From positions 1 to 36,594 of the forward strand of contig JBPBQE010000275.1 of NCBI GenBank assembly GCA_050954595.1: a stretch of DNA of 36,594 bases. The letters are read 5' to 3'. A program made the translations under genes and the position numbers. Each line of letters starts with the position of its first letter. Position 1 is the stretch's first letter. Shown one piece after another: positions 7,865 through 16,000 of this stretch. This stretch comes from JAVVHH01 sp050954595 (GTDB taxonomy: Bacteria; Pseudomonadota; Alphaproteobacteria; Acetobacterales; Acetobacteraceae). The notes beneath the pieces are model-generated. The model saw only the letters and a program-made list of their open reading frames with translations, was not told where the DNA came from and ran no database searches.

Positions 7865-8446
7865 ATGGCTGAAGTTGCAACCGCTACCGCGAATGTCCGC
7901 GAAGCGATCACGACGGTGGGGAACCCGGACGTCACCAAGCGTGACTTCCTGAAGCTGTTGACCGGCAGCGCCGTCGTCATCGGCGCCGGGTCGATGGTGT
8001 GGCCGTTCATCGACAGCATGAACCCGGCCCGTGACGTGCTGGCACTGTCCAGCGTCGAGGCCGATCTATCCCCGGTCGTTGAAGGCCAGGGCATCACCAT
8101 CGTTTGGCGTGGCAAGCCGATCTTCCTGCGGCACCGCACCCCCAAGGAGATCAAGGAAGCCGTCGACACGCCCTTGAGCGCGATGAAAGACCCGATCACC
8201 GACGCTGCTCGCGTCAAGGCCGGGCACGAACAATGGCTGGTCGTCATCGGCATCTGCACCCATCTCGGCTGCGTCCCGCTCGGCAACAAGCCGACCGATC
8301 CGCGCGGCGAGTTCGGCGGCTGGTTCTGCCCGTGCCACGGCAGCCAGTACGACACTGCCGGGCGCATTCGCCTCGGGCCGGCACCGGCCAATCTGGTGTT
8401 GCCGCCATACGCATTCATGAACGACACCAAGATCAAGATCGGCTGA
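7865..8446 (+). CDS. petA: Ubiquinol-cytochrome c reductase, Rieske iron-sulfur subunit
   Basis: This is the 2Fe-2S subunit of complex III, which takes an electron from ubiquinol and passes it to cytochrome c1. The ATG at 7865 follows GAGGACGGG and gives 193 residues. An N-terminal TAT-type signal anchor (TKRDFLKLLTGSAVVIGAG, with KR in place of RR) precedes the soluble domain. Cluster ligands are C131 and H133 in CTHLGC and C155 and H158 in CPCHGS; C136 and C157 should form the stabilising disulfide. The C-terminus LGPAPANLVLPPY is the proline loop. It heads petABC, with a 12-bp gap to petB. Confidence 0.97.
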   Translation: MAEVATATANVREAITTVGNPDVTKRDFLKLLTGSAVVIGAGSMVWPFIDSMNPARDVLALSSVEADLSPVVEGQGITIVWRGKPIFLRHRTPKEIKEAVDTPLSAMKDPITDAARVKAGHEQWLVVIGICTHLGCVPLGNKPTDPRGEFGGWFCPCHGSQYDTAGRIRLGPAPANLVLPPYAFMNDTKIKIG

Positions 8447-8458
8447 GGAGCGAGATCC

Positions 8459-9751
8459 ATGGCAGGCCTGCACAAATCCACTTACCAAAACCCGGTGATC
8501 AACTGGATCGACACCCGGTTGCCGCTGTTTACGATGATGCAGAAGGAATACGGCTCCTTCCCGACGCCGAAGAACTTCAACTACTTCTGGAACTTCGGCG
8601 CACTCGCCACGGTCAACCTGATCATCATGATCGCGACCGGCGTGTTCTTGGCGATGAACTACACCGCCAATACCGGTCTGGCCTTCGATAGCGTCGAGCG
8701 CATCATGCGTGACGTGAACTACGGCTGGCTGCTGCGCTACGCCCATGCCAACGGCGCCTCGATGTTCTTCATCGTGGTCTACATCCACATCTTCCGCGCC
8801 CTATACTACGGCTCATACAAGGCGCCGCGCGAAATCCTGTTCATGCTTGGCGTGGTCATCTTCCTGCTGATGATGGCGACCGCGTTCATGGGCTACGTGC
8901 TGCCCTGGGGCCAGATGTCCTACTGGGGCGCCACGGTCATCACCAACCTATTCTCTGCCGTTCCGCTGATCGGCGACAGTATCGTGACTCTGCTCTGGGG
9001 CGGCTTCAGCGTCGATAACCCAACGCTCAACCGCTTCTTCGCCCTGCACTACCTGCTGCCGTTCATGATCTTCGGCGTCGTGTTCCTGCACGTCGTCGCG
9101 CTGCACATCACCGGCTCGAACAATCCGCTCGGCATCGACGTCAAGTCGCCGCAGGACACCATCCCCTTCCACCCGTACTACACCACCAAGGACAGCGTCG
9201 GCCTCTGCGTCTTCCTGCTGGTCTTCGCGATCCTGGTGTTCTTCCTGCCCAACCTGCTCGGTGACCCCGACAACTACATCACTGCCAATCCGCTGGTGAC
9301 GCCGGCGCACATTGCCCCGGAGTGGTACTTCCGTCCGTATTACGCCATGCTTCGTGCAGTCGAGTGGAAGCTCGGTGGCGTCATGGTGATGTTCGCCTCG
9401 ATCCTGGTGCTGTTCTTCCTGCCCTGGCTCGACACGTCACCGGTTCGCAGCACGCGCTTCCGCCCGATGTACAAGCCGTTCGTCGCCCTGTTGGTCATCT
9501 CCTTCTTCGCCCTGCTCTACGTCGGTGGTAAGCCGCCGGAAGGTGCGTATGTCGTGATCGGCCGCGTTGCCACGGCGTATTGGTTCCTGCACTTCCTGGT
9601 GATCCTGCCAGTCCTCGGCAAGATCGAGCGTCCCCTGCCGCTGCCCGAGAGCATCAGCAACCCGGTGCTCCGCGCTCGTCCGCCCTTCTCGGGTGGTGGC
9701 GGTGGCCCGTTGCCGCAAGGTGCGGCCGCCAAGCCGATGGATCGGGCATAA
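8459..9751 (+). CDS. petB: Cytochrome b of the bc1 complex
   Basis: Cytochrome b carries haems bL and bH and forms the quinol and quinone sites. The 430-residue protein has eight expected membrane helices. Visible landmarks are the haem-ligand histidines in RYAHANGASMFF and VYIHIFRAL, the second pair in FALHYLLPF and FLHVVALHITG, the GYVLPWGQMSYWGA Qo segment and the PEWY motif in HIAPEWYFRPYYAML. The last roughly 30 residues are a glycine-rich, non-membrane tail (about 9662-9748), longer than I would expect. Its TAA shares a base with the petC ATG. Confidence 0.97.
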   Translation: MAGLHKSTYQNPVINWIDTRLPLFTMMQKEYGSFPTPKNFNYFWNFGALATVNLIIMIATGVFLAMNYTANTGLAFDSVERIMRDVNYGWLLRYAHANGASMFFIVVYIHIFRALYYGSYKAPREILFMLGVVIFLLMMATAFMGYVLPWGQMSYWGATVITNLFSAVPLIGDSIVTLLWGGFSVDNPTLNRFFALHYLLPFMIFGVVFLHVVALHITGSNNPLGIDVKSPQDTIPFHPYYTTKDSVGLCVFLLVFAILVFFLPNLLGDPDNYITANPLVTPAHIAPEWYFRPYYAMLRAVEWKLGGVMVMFASILVLFFLPWLDTSPVRSTRFRPMYKPFVALLVISFFALLYVGGKPPEGAYVVIGRVATAYWFLHFLVILPVLGKIERPLPLPESISNPVLRARPPFSGGGGGPLPQGAAAKPMDRA

Positions 9752-10506
9752 TGCGTAACTTCGCTCTAGTTCTCCTCGCTTCTGCAGCGTTGGCTTCACC
9801 GGCCTTCGCTCAGGCGGAACACGTTGAAGCTCCATCGGTAAAGTGGAGCTTCAACGGTCCATTCGGCTCCTATGACTACGCCTCGGCGCAGCGCGGCTTC
9901 CAGGTCTACAAGGAGGTGTGCTCCAACTGCCACGGCATGAAGCTGCTCTCCTACCGTGACCTGACTGGCATCGGCCTCAATGCCGAGCAGATCAAGGCAA
10001 TCGCCGCCGACATCACCGTTCCTGGTGGCACCAACGACGCCGGCGAGCCGGTTGATCGTCCCGGCACCGCCGCCGACCGTTTCAAGTCACCGTTCCCGAA
10101 CGACAAGGCGGCCCGCGCCGCCAACGGTGGCGCGTTGCCGCCGGACCAATCGCTCATCATCAAGGCGCGCGAGAACGGCCCGAACTACGTTCATGCCTTG
10201 CTGAACGGCTATGTCGATCCGCCAGCTGGAACCGTGGTTCCCGCAGGCCAGTACTACAACGAGTACTTCCCGGGCCACTACCTCGCCATGCCGCAGCCGC
10301 TGCATGATGGTCAGGTCGATTACGTCGACGGCACCAAGGCGACCGTGGAGCAGATGTCCAAGGACGTTGTGCAGTTCCTGACCTGGGCGTCCGAGCCCAA
10401 CATGGAGCGGCGCAAGCAACTCGGCGTCAAAGTCGTGTTGTTCCTCGCCCTCATGACCGGTCTGACCTACGGCGTGAAGCGTAAGGTCTGGAAGGACCTG
10501 CACTGA
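9751..10506 (+). CDS. petC: Cytochrome c1 of the bc1 complex
   Basis: Cytochrome c1 accepts electrons from the Rieske protein and reduces soluble cytochrome c in the periplasm. The 251-residue precursor has a signal peptide ending at AFA (residue 20). A covalent haem site CSNCH follows at residues 57-61, with the methionine ligand probably in YLAMPQPL. A C-terminal membrane anchor (VKVVLFLALMTGLTYGVK) with a basic end completes it. The start overlaps the petB stop by one base (TAATG). Unlike Bradyrhizobium-type fbcH, cytochromes b and c1 are separate genes here. mtnP begins 14 bp downstream. Confidence 0.97.
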   Translation: MRNFALVLLASAALASPAFAQAEHVEAPSVKWSFNGPFGSYDYASAQRGFQVYKEVCSNCHGMKLLSYRDLTGIGLNAEQIKAIAADITVPGGTNDAGEPVDRPGTAADRFKSPFPNDKAARAANGGALPPDQSLIIKARENGPNYVHALLNGYVDPPAGTVVPAGQYYNEYFPGHYLAMPQPLHDGQVDYVDGTKATVEQMSKDVVQFLTWASEPNMERRKQLGVKVVLFLALMTGLTYGVKRKVWKDLH

Positions 10507-10520
10507 GCTCCACCACTCCG

Positions 10521-11390
10521 GTGACTCCGGTCATCGGCATCATTGGCGGCTCCGGCCTGTACGATATCTCTGGGCTCGAGCGTCGCGAGAAGCGGCGTAT
10601 CGAGACCCCGTGGGGTGCTCCCTCCGACGATTTGTTGTTCGGCGAGTTGGGCGGCGTCCGCTGTGTCTTTCTGCCGCGCCACGGTAGCGGGCACACGACG
10701 TCTCCCAGCCACCTGAACTACCGCGCCAACATCGACGCGTTGAAGCGCGCCGGCTGCACGGACGTGTTGTCGCTTTCCGCTGTGGGCAGCCTCAAGGAGG
10801 AATTGCCACCGGGTCATTTCGTGATTGTGGACCAGTTCATCGACCGTAGCTTCGCCCGCGAGAAGAGTTTCTTCGGCGAAGGCTGCGTCGCGCATGTCTC
10901 CGTTGCCGACCCGGTCTGTCCCCGTCTGGGCGACGCGCTCGAAGCTGCCGCCAGGCGCCTCAACCTACCGGTCACCCGCGGCGGCACTTACCTAGTCATG
11001 GAAGGCCCGCAATTCTCGACCCGCGCCGAAAGCCATCTGTACCGGAGTTGGGGCTGCAGCGTCATCGGTATGACCAACATGCCGGAAGCCAAGCTCGCCC
11101 GTGAAGCCGAGCTTTGCTACGCCACGGTTGCCATGGTCACCGACTATGATTGCTGGCACGAGGACCATGAGGCGGTCACCGTCGACCAGATCGTTCGCGT
11201 CCTGCTCGGCAACGCCGACAAGGCCCGCTCCCTGGTCGCAGAAGTTGTCCCAGCCCTCGGTGCTCCGCGTGGCCCTTGCCCGGCCGGCTGTGACCGCGCG
11301 CTTGAGCATGCGCTGATCACCCGCCCCGAGCATCGTGACCCCGCCCTCATGAGCAAGCTCGACGCCGTCGCCGGACGCGTCCTATGCTGA
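10521..11390 (+). CDS. mtnP: S-methyl-5'-thioadenosine phosphorylase
   Basis: MtnP splits 5'-methylthioadenosine, a by-product of polyamine synthesis, into adenine and 5-methylthioribose 1-phosphate. Its N-terminus VIGIIGGSGLYDI, phosphate-binding PRHGSGHTTSPSHLNYRANI (about 51-71), MEGPQFSTRAES (about 155-168) and GMTNMPEAKLAREAELCYA are strongly diagnostic. The 289-residue length is normal. The start is GTG at 10521; no ATG precedes the conserved N-terminus in this frame. It lies 14 bp after petC and may be read from the same transcript. It overlaps the next gene by 7 bp. A purine nucleoside phosphorylase role is less likely given the MTAP-type motifs. Confidence 0.94.
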   Translation: MTPVIGIIGGSGLYDISGLERREKRRIETPWGAPSDDLLFGELGGVRCVFLPRHGSGHTTSPSHLNYRANIDALKRAGCTDVLSLSAVGSLKEELPPGHFVIVDQFIDRSFAREKSFFGEGCVAHVSVADPVCPRLGDALEAAARRLNLPVTRGGTYLVMEGPQFSTRAESHLYRSWGCSVIGMTNMPEAKLAREAELCYATVAMVTDYDCWHEDHEAVTVDQIVRVLLGNADKARSLVAEVVPALGAPRGPCPAGCDRALEHALITRPEHRDPALMSKLDAVAGRVLC

Positions 11391-12139
11391 CCCAAGGTCG
11401 GGACGGCGCTACCGTCATCCTGACCCTCGATTATCCTGCCCGGCGCAACGCGCTTGCCATGCCGATGCGGCAGGGCCTGATCGATGCATTCGAGACAATG
11501 GAAAGCGACGGAACGATTAAGGCCGTCGTCCTCACCGGCGCTGGCGGCATGTTCTGCGCCGGCGGCGACATCAGCGGCATGGATTCGAACGATCTTCTCG
11601 CCGGCCGCGAGCGTTTTCGCATTACGCACAGGCTGGTCCGCCTGCTCATCAAGTCGCGCCTGCCAGTCATCGCGGCCATCGAAGGTCACGCCGTCGGTGC
11701 TGGCCTGTCCCTTGCCCTCTGCTGCGACACCATTGTCGCCGCTACTGATGCCAAGCTGGCCGCCGGTTTCGGTCGTGTTGGGCTGATCGCCGATCTCGGC
11801 CTGCTGCATACCTTGCCGGCCCGGATCGGGCAGGGCAGGGCGCGCCAGGTGTTTCTTTACGGCGAGACCATTACTGGCGACGCTGCCGAACGCATCGGTC
11901 TAGTGGATCATATCACACCGAAAGGCGAGGCTCTGGCCGTCGCGCTGGATCGCGCCCGGACTTTCGCCAAGGCCGCTCCGATCCCGATCGCGTTGACGAA
12001 GCAATATCTCGCCGCCGGGTTAGATGCAGCTTTGGATTGGGAGCGCGAGGTTCAGTCTTCACTGTTCCAGACGGCAGATCACGCCGAAGGCCGTGCAGCT
12101 TTTCTTGAGAAAAGAGCGCCTAGCTTCAACGGGCGCTAA
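11384..12139 (+). CDS. Enoyl-CoA hydratase/isomerase family protein
   Basis: This 251-residue crotonase-fold protein has both oxyanion-hole segments: FCAGGDISGM (about 57-67) and GHAVGAGLSLALCCD (about 103-117). In classical hydratases a second catalytic glutamate lies in the next helix. The corresponding stretch here, GRVGLIADLGLLHTLPARIG, shows aspartate instead. That pattern is more typical of isomerases such as PaaG/ECI-like proteins or of other crotonase subfamilies, so the exact reaction on acyl-CoA cannot be fixed. It overlaps mtnP by 7 bp. It ends 9 bp from the 3' end of the convergent tRNA gene. Confidence 0.88.
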   Translation: MLTQGRDGATVILTLDYPARRNALAMPMRQGLIDAFETMESDGTIKAVVLTGAGGMFCAGGDISGMDSNDLLAGRERFRITHRLVRLLIKSRLPVIAAIEGHAVGAGLSLALCCDTIVAATDAKLAAGFGRVGLIADLGLLHTLPARIGQGRARQVFLYGETITGDAAERIGLVDHITPKGEALAVALDRARTFAKAAPIPIALTKQYLAAGLDAALDWEREVQSSLFQTADHAEGRAAFLEKRAPSFNGR

Positions 12140-12148
12140 GGAATGGGT

Positions 12149-12223
12149 TGGTAGCAGCGGACGGATTTGAACCGCCGACCAAGAGATTATGATTCTCCTG
12201 CTCTACCACTGAGCTACGCTGCC
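12149..12223 (-). tRNA. tRNA-Met (anticodon CAT), probably elongator
   Basis: The minus strand folds into a full 75-nt cloverleaf: a 7-bp acceptor stem (GGCAGCG with CGCTGCT, first pair G-U), a D arm with a 7-nt loop, and an anticodon stem GGAGA/TCTCT closing loop ATCATAA. A 5-nt variable loop and T arm GGCGG-TTCAAAT-CCGTC follow. A73 and CCA are encoded. The anticodon is CAT. The anticodon stem lacks the three consecutive G-C pairs of initiator tRNA, and 1-72 is paired weakly, so it is not fMet. A tRNA-Ile2 with lysidine at C34 cannot be fully excluded, but the ATCATAA loop fits elongator Met. It lies downstream of mnmA on the same strand. Confidence 0.93.
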
Positions 12224-12291
12224 AAACCCACCGAGACATGCCGTTCAGCACTGCCGCGGGGCGCACCGTATGCCCCGCCAACTCTCTGCCG

Positions 12292-13368
12292 TCAATCCGC
12301 TGAACGCCTCTCTGCGGCAATGAATCCGCCGCCGATCAGATGTGAGCCCCGATACATCACGCAAGCCTGGCCCGGCGCCGCGAATGACGGCTCGTCGAGC
12401 TCCACGGTGGCTCCCGCCTCCGTCTGCCGCACCGTCGCCGCATGCGGAACTTCGCGAGCCCGCAGCTTCACGTCGCAGCGGAAAATCTCCGGCTCGTCCG
12501 TCAGCCAGTTCAGGTTCCGTATCGCGATCACCTGCCGTCCCGCGCTGCGCGGCCCGACCGTCACCCGGTTCCTGGCAGCATCTAGCCCTAGCACCGCCTG
12601 ACGCGCCCCATCCAGCGTGCTGGCCGGGCCCAGCCCCTTGCTCTGCCCGATCGTATAGTGTGCCAGCCCTTTGTGCCGGCCCTGCACAATGCCGGCCTCG
12701 TCGACGATCTCGCCTGGGGCCAACGCTTCCGGCCGCAGCTTCGCTAAAAGGTCAGTATATTTGCCACTCGGCACGAAGCAGATGTCCTGGCTGTCCGGCT
12801 TTTCGGCAACAGCCAGCCCGAGCCGCATCGCTTCCGCCCGCACCGCTGCCTTGTCCGGCATGTCGCCGAGCGGGAAGCGGCTGAACGCCAGCTGATCCCG
12901 TGTGGTCGCAAACAGAAACCAGCTCTGGTCCCGTGCATCGTCTCGCGCCCGATGCAGCTCCGGCCCGGCCGCACCCTCGACCCGGCGCACGTAATGCCCC
13001 GTCGCCATCGCCTCGGCGCCTAAATCCCTTGCCAACCCAAGCAGGTCGGTGAACTTGACGCTCTGGTTGCATCGTACGCATGGGATCGGCGTCTCGCCAC
13101 GCGCGTAGCTGTCGGCGAAATCGTCGATTACGGCCGCGCGGAACCGCGCCTCGGCATCGATGACGTAGTGCGCGATCCCCAGCCGGTCCGCGACGTCGCG
13201 CGCATCGCCGATGTCGCGTCCGGCACAACACGCACCCTTGCGTCCGGCCGCACTGCCGTGATCGTAAAGCTGGAGCGTAACGCCGATGACCTCGTGGCCC
13301 TGCTCGGCCAACAGGCCCGCCACCACCGAGCTATCGACGCCACCTGACATGGCGGCGACTATGCGCAT
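12292..13368 (-). CDS. mnmA: tRNA-specific 2-thiouridylase MnmA
   Basis: MnmA adenylates and then thiolates U34 of tRNA-Lys, tRNA-Glu and tRNA-Gln using persulfide sulfur. The PP-loop SGGVDSS is at residues 8-14. Catalytic cysteines are expected in TPIPCVRCNQSVKF and in SQDICFVPSG, and MATGHYVR and FPLGDM are also typical. Its 358 residues match the family. GGAG precedes the ATG by about 6 bp. The gene follows fdx after 30 bp, downstream of two cysteine desulfurase genes. This suggests that a sulfur donor is co-expressed. It is 68 bp upstream of the tRNA gene on the same strand. Confidence 0.96.
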   Translation of the reverse strand: MRIVAAMSGGVDSSVVAGLLAEQGHEVIGVTLQLYDHGSAAGRKGACCAGRDIGDARDVADRLGIAHYVIDAEARFRAAVIDDFADSYARGETPIPCVRCNQSVKFTDLLGLARDLGAEAMATGHYVRRVEGAAGPELHRARDDARDQSWFLFATTRDQLAFSRFPLGDMPDKAAVRAEAMRLGLAVAEKPDSQDICFVPSGKYTDLLAKLRPEALAPGEIVDEAGIVQGRHKGLAHYTIGQSKGLGPASTLDGARQAVLGLDAARNRVTVGPRSAGRQVIAIRNLNWLTDEPEIFRCDVKLRAREVPHAATVRQTEAGATVELDEPSFAAPGQACVMYRGSHLIGGGFIAAERRSAD

Positions 13369-13398
13369 CGTCCGCTCCGTGACGCCGGCCGCATCCAG

Positions 13399-13728
13399 CT
13401 AGCCGCCAGCGTTCTTCGTGCTGGCCGGCAGCTTGACCACCAACCCGTCCAGCGCCGGCGTCATCACGATCTGACAGCCCAGCCGGCTCGTCTCCTGCAG
13501 CCCGAAAGCCAGGTCGAGCATGTCCTCTTCGTCTTCGGTCGGCTTGGCCAGCTTGGGAAACCAGGCGGCGTCGACGATGACGTGGCAGGTCGAGCAGGCC
13601 AGCGACCCTTCGCACGCACCCTCGATGTCGATATCGTACTTATGCGCGATCTCGAGGACGGAGAGCCCGAGCGGCGCCTCGACGTCGCGCGGCACGCCGT
13701 TCTTCTCGATAAAGGTCATCTTCGGCAT
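13399..13728 (-). CDS. fdx: Adrenodoxin-type 2Fe-2S ferredoxin
   Basis: This 109-residue ferredoxin should supply electrons for Fe-S cluster assembly or related reactions. The cluster cysteines are C39, C45, C48 (CEGSLACSTC) and C85 in SRLGCQIVM, the C-x5-C-x2-C...C spacing of ISC/adrenodoxin-type ferredoxins. The acidic EDEEDMLDLA helix, where redox partners bind, is present. Its ATG directly abuts the TAG of the iscS-like gene with no bases between, so the two are translationally linked. No iscU, iscA, hscA or hscB accompanies it. Confidence 0.95.
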   Translation of the reverse strand: MPKMTFIEKNGVPRDVEAPLGLSVLEIAHKYDIDIEGACEGSLACSTCHVIVDAAWFPKLAKPTEDEEDMLDLAFGLQETSRLGCQIVMTPALDGLVVKLPASTKNAGG

Positions 13729-14889
13729 CTAAAGTTCGGCTCCGGCGGTGGCGGTGGCGGCGCGTGCGGCTTCGCTCAGGGCTTTGGCGGCAAAGTCCAC
13801 GTCCGCCGGGCTGGTAAATCGTCCTAACCCAATACGCAAGGTACGCTGCGCCGCCCCGGTGTCTAGGCCGAGCGCGCGTAGAACATAGCTCGGCTCGACC
13901 GCCGCCGAACTGCACGCCGACCCCGTCGATACGCACAGATCCGGCATGGCTCGCAGCATCGCCAGCGCCGGCGCCTCGAACGTTAGGTTGAGGTTCCCCG
14001 CCACCCGCTCGCGGACCGATCCGTTGATCGTCACCGGCACCCCCAACCCGTCCAGCAACCGCTGCCGCAGCCCGGCGATCCGCGCCTCGTCCGCTGCCAT
14101 CTCCGCCCGCGCCAGCCGGCACGCCTCCCCGAACCCGACGATCAACGGCGTCGCCAGCGTCCCGGCCCGCAACCCACGCTCCTGCCCGCCGCCCGAGAAC
14201 AACGGCGCCAGCCGCACCCGTGGCCGCCGCCGCACGTACAACGCCCCGACTCCCTTGGGCCCATACAGCTTGTGGCCGCTGAGGCTGAGCAGATCGATCC
14301 CCGCGACCTCGATCGCAATCTTGCCGGCAGCCTGCGCGGCATCGGTGTGGAACAACGCCCCATGCGCCCGCGCGAGCGCGGCCAGGGCAGGGATGTCCTG
14401 GATCACCCCGGTTTCGTTGTTCACCGCCATGACGCTCACCAGCAGCGTCGGCACCGCCAGCGCATCGGCCAGCATCGCCGGGTCCACCCGGCCATCGGGC
14501 CGCACCGGCAACACCACCGGCTCGAACCCCTCGGCCGCCATGTCGGCCACGCTTTCCAGCACGCATTTATGCTCGGTCGCTACGGTGATCAGCCGGCGCC
14601 GTTCGCTGCCGGCCGCCAGCGCGAACCGCGCCGCCCCCTTGATGGCGATGTTATTGCTTTCGGTCGCCCCCGACGTCAGCACGATCTCCCGCGCTTCCGC
14701 CCCGATCAGCCCGGCGACCTCGCCCCGCGCGACCTCCACCGCCGCTTCCGCCTCAAGCCCCATGCCGTGCTCGGCGCTGTGCGGATTGCCGAACCGCTCG
14801 GTGAACCACGGCAACATCGCCGCCAGCACGCGCTGGTCCATCGGCGTGGTCGCCTGGTTGTCGAGATAAACGGGCCGGTTCGGACGCAT
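13729..14889 (-). CDS. iscS: Cysteine desulfurase, IscS-like
   Basis: This PLP enzyme removes sulfur from L-cysteine as an enzyme-bound persulfide. From ATG 14889 it has 386 residues. A GTG six bases upstream is an alternative start, and neither has a visible Shine-Dalgarno sequence. Motifs include YLDNQATTP (8-16), ATEHKCVL with the catalytic histidine, HTDAAQAAGK with the PLP-contact aspartate and glutamine, SGHKLYGPKG with the Schiff-base lysine K207, and the mobile-loop cysteine C326 in STGSACSSAAVEPS. This is the group I (IscS/NifS) pattern. It abuts fdx and follows a second desulfurase after 18 bp. Assignment as the housekeeping IscS is inferred from its intact active site. Confidence 0.93.
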   Translation of the reverse strand: MRPNRPVYLDNQATTPMDQRVLAAMLPWFTERFGNPHSAEHGMGLEAEAAVEVARGEVAGLIGAEAREIVLTSGATESNNIAIKGAARFALAAGSERRRLITVATEHKCVLESVADMAAEGFEPVVLPVRPDGRVDPAMLADALAVPTLLVSVMAVNNETGVIQDIPALAALARAHGALFHTDAAQAAGKIAIEVAGIDLLSLSGHKLYGPKGVGALYVRRRPRVRLAPLFSGGGQERGLRAGTLATPLIVGFGEACRLARAEMAADEARIAGLRQRLLDGLGVPVTINGSVRERVAGNLNLTFEAPALAMLRAMPDLCVSTGSACSSAAVEPSYVLRALGLDTGAAQRTLRIGLGRFTSPADVDFAAKALSEAARAATATAGAEL

Positions 14890-14907
14890 GGTCACGGATA
14901 TAGGAAG

Positions 14908-15987
14908 CTACGAGGCGCCCACCAAACGCCCCAACCGGGTCACCATCGCGCGGTAGGCGACCTCGAACGCGGCAACGTCCTCCGCCGTCGCGTTCCACGG
15001 CAGGCTCACCCGGATCGCCTCGCCCGCCAAGGTTCCGCACCCCATCGCGTCCAGCACATGGCTCCGCGACACCTTGCCGCTGCTGCACGCCGCCCCGGCC
15101 GATACCGCGATCCCTGCCAAATCCAGCGCGATCACCTGCGTCTCCGCCCGCACGCCCGGCAGCGCCAGGCAGCTCGTATTCGCTAGCCTATTGCTTCCCC
15201 CCAGCACGATGGCTCCCGCCGACACCGCCGCCCGTTCGGCCGAATCACGCAGCGGCAGCAAGTCGGGGAGGGGGCATTGTGCCGCAGCCGCGAATCCCGC
15301 GATTGCCGGCAGCGCCGGCGTTCCGCCGCGCCGTCCCCGCTCCTGGCCGCCGCCCGCGATCAGCGGCGCGAGGTGCCCGTCATCGGCCAGCAGCAGCGCC
15401 CCAGCCCCTTTCGGCCCCCCGATCTTGTGCCCCGACACCGCCAGGCTGTCCGCCCCGAGCGCCGCCAGATCGACCACCATGCGCCCCGCCGCCGGCACCG
15501 CATCCACATGCAGCAGCGCCCCGAACCGCCGACACAGCGCCGCCACGTCGACAATCGGCTGCACCGTCCCAGTTTCGTTGTTCGCCAGCATCACACAAAC
15601 CAATGCCGGCGGGCCCGCCATCAAGGACCGCTCCAACGCGCTCAGATCGATCACGCCGTCCCGATCCACCGGAACCGCCTCTGCCTGCTCGGAGGCTGCG
15701 CGAACCGCATCGTGCTCCGTCGCCCCGATCAGCACCCGGCGCCCCCATCCCAGGCTGGCCACCGCCAGGGCGTCCGCCTCCGTCCCGCCCGACGTGAACA
15801 CCACGCCGCCGACCGGTGCTCCATATCGCGAACCGATGACCCGCCGGCTGCTTTCCAGCATCTGCCGCGCCGCCCGCCCCGGGCCGTGGATGCTGGAAGG
15901 GTTGCCCACTAGGCCAAGCGCGTCGATCACGGCCGCCCGCGCCCCCGGCCGCAACGGCTCGGTCGCGTTGGCATCCAGATAGATCAT
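14908..15987 (-). CDS. Second cysteine desulfurase (NifS/IscS family paralogue)
   Basis: This is a second class-V aminotransferase-fold enzyme of 359 residues, about 27 shorter than its neighbour. It keeps YLDANATEPL at the N-terminus, ATEHDAVR with the catalytic histidine, SGHKIGGPKGAG with Schiff-base lysine K188, GGGQERGRRGGT, and the loop cysteine C301 in SAGAACSSGKVSRSHVL. The PLP-contacting glutamine expected in the D-A-x-Q-A-A-G motif is proline (P165 in VDAVPAAGR). It lies 13 bp downstream of cysE and 18 bp upstream of the iscS-like gene. It is probably a cysteine desulfurase with a specialised acceptor; MnmA is a reasonable guess but is inference. Confidence 0.88.
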   Translation of the reverse strand: MIYLDANATEPLRPGARAAVIDALGLVGNPSSIHGPGRAARQMLESSRRVIGSRYGAPVGGVVFTSGGTEADALAVASLGWGRRVLIGATEHDAVRAASEQAEAVPVDRDGVIDLSALERSLMAGPPALVCVMLANNETGTVQPIVDVAALCRRFGALLHVDAVPAAGRMVVDLAALGADSLAVSGHKIGGPKGAGALLLADDGHLAPLIAGGGQERGRRGGTPALPAIAGFAAAAQCPLPDLLPLRDSAERAAVSAGAIVLGGSNRLANTSCLALPGVRAETQVIALDLAGIAVSAGAACSSGKVSRSHVLDAMGCGTLAGEAIRVSLPWNATAEDVAAFEVAYRAMVTRLGRLVGAS

Positions 15988-16000
15988 CGCCGCCAGCGGA

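Noticed and set aside
12149..12223. Initiator tRNA-fMet identity for the CAT tRNA
   Set aside because: The anticodon stem is GGAGA/TCTCT rather than three consecutive G-C pairs, and positions 1-72 can pair.
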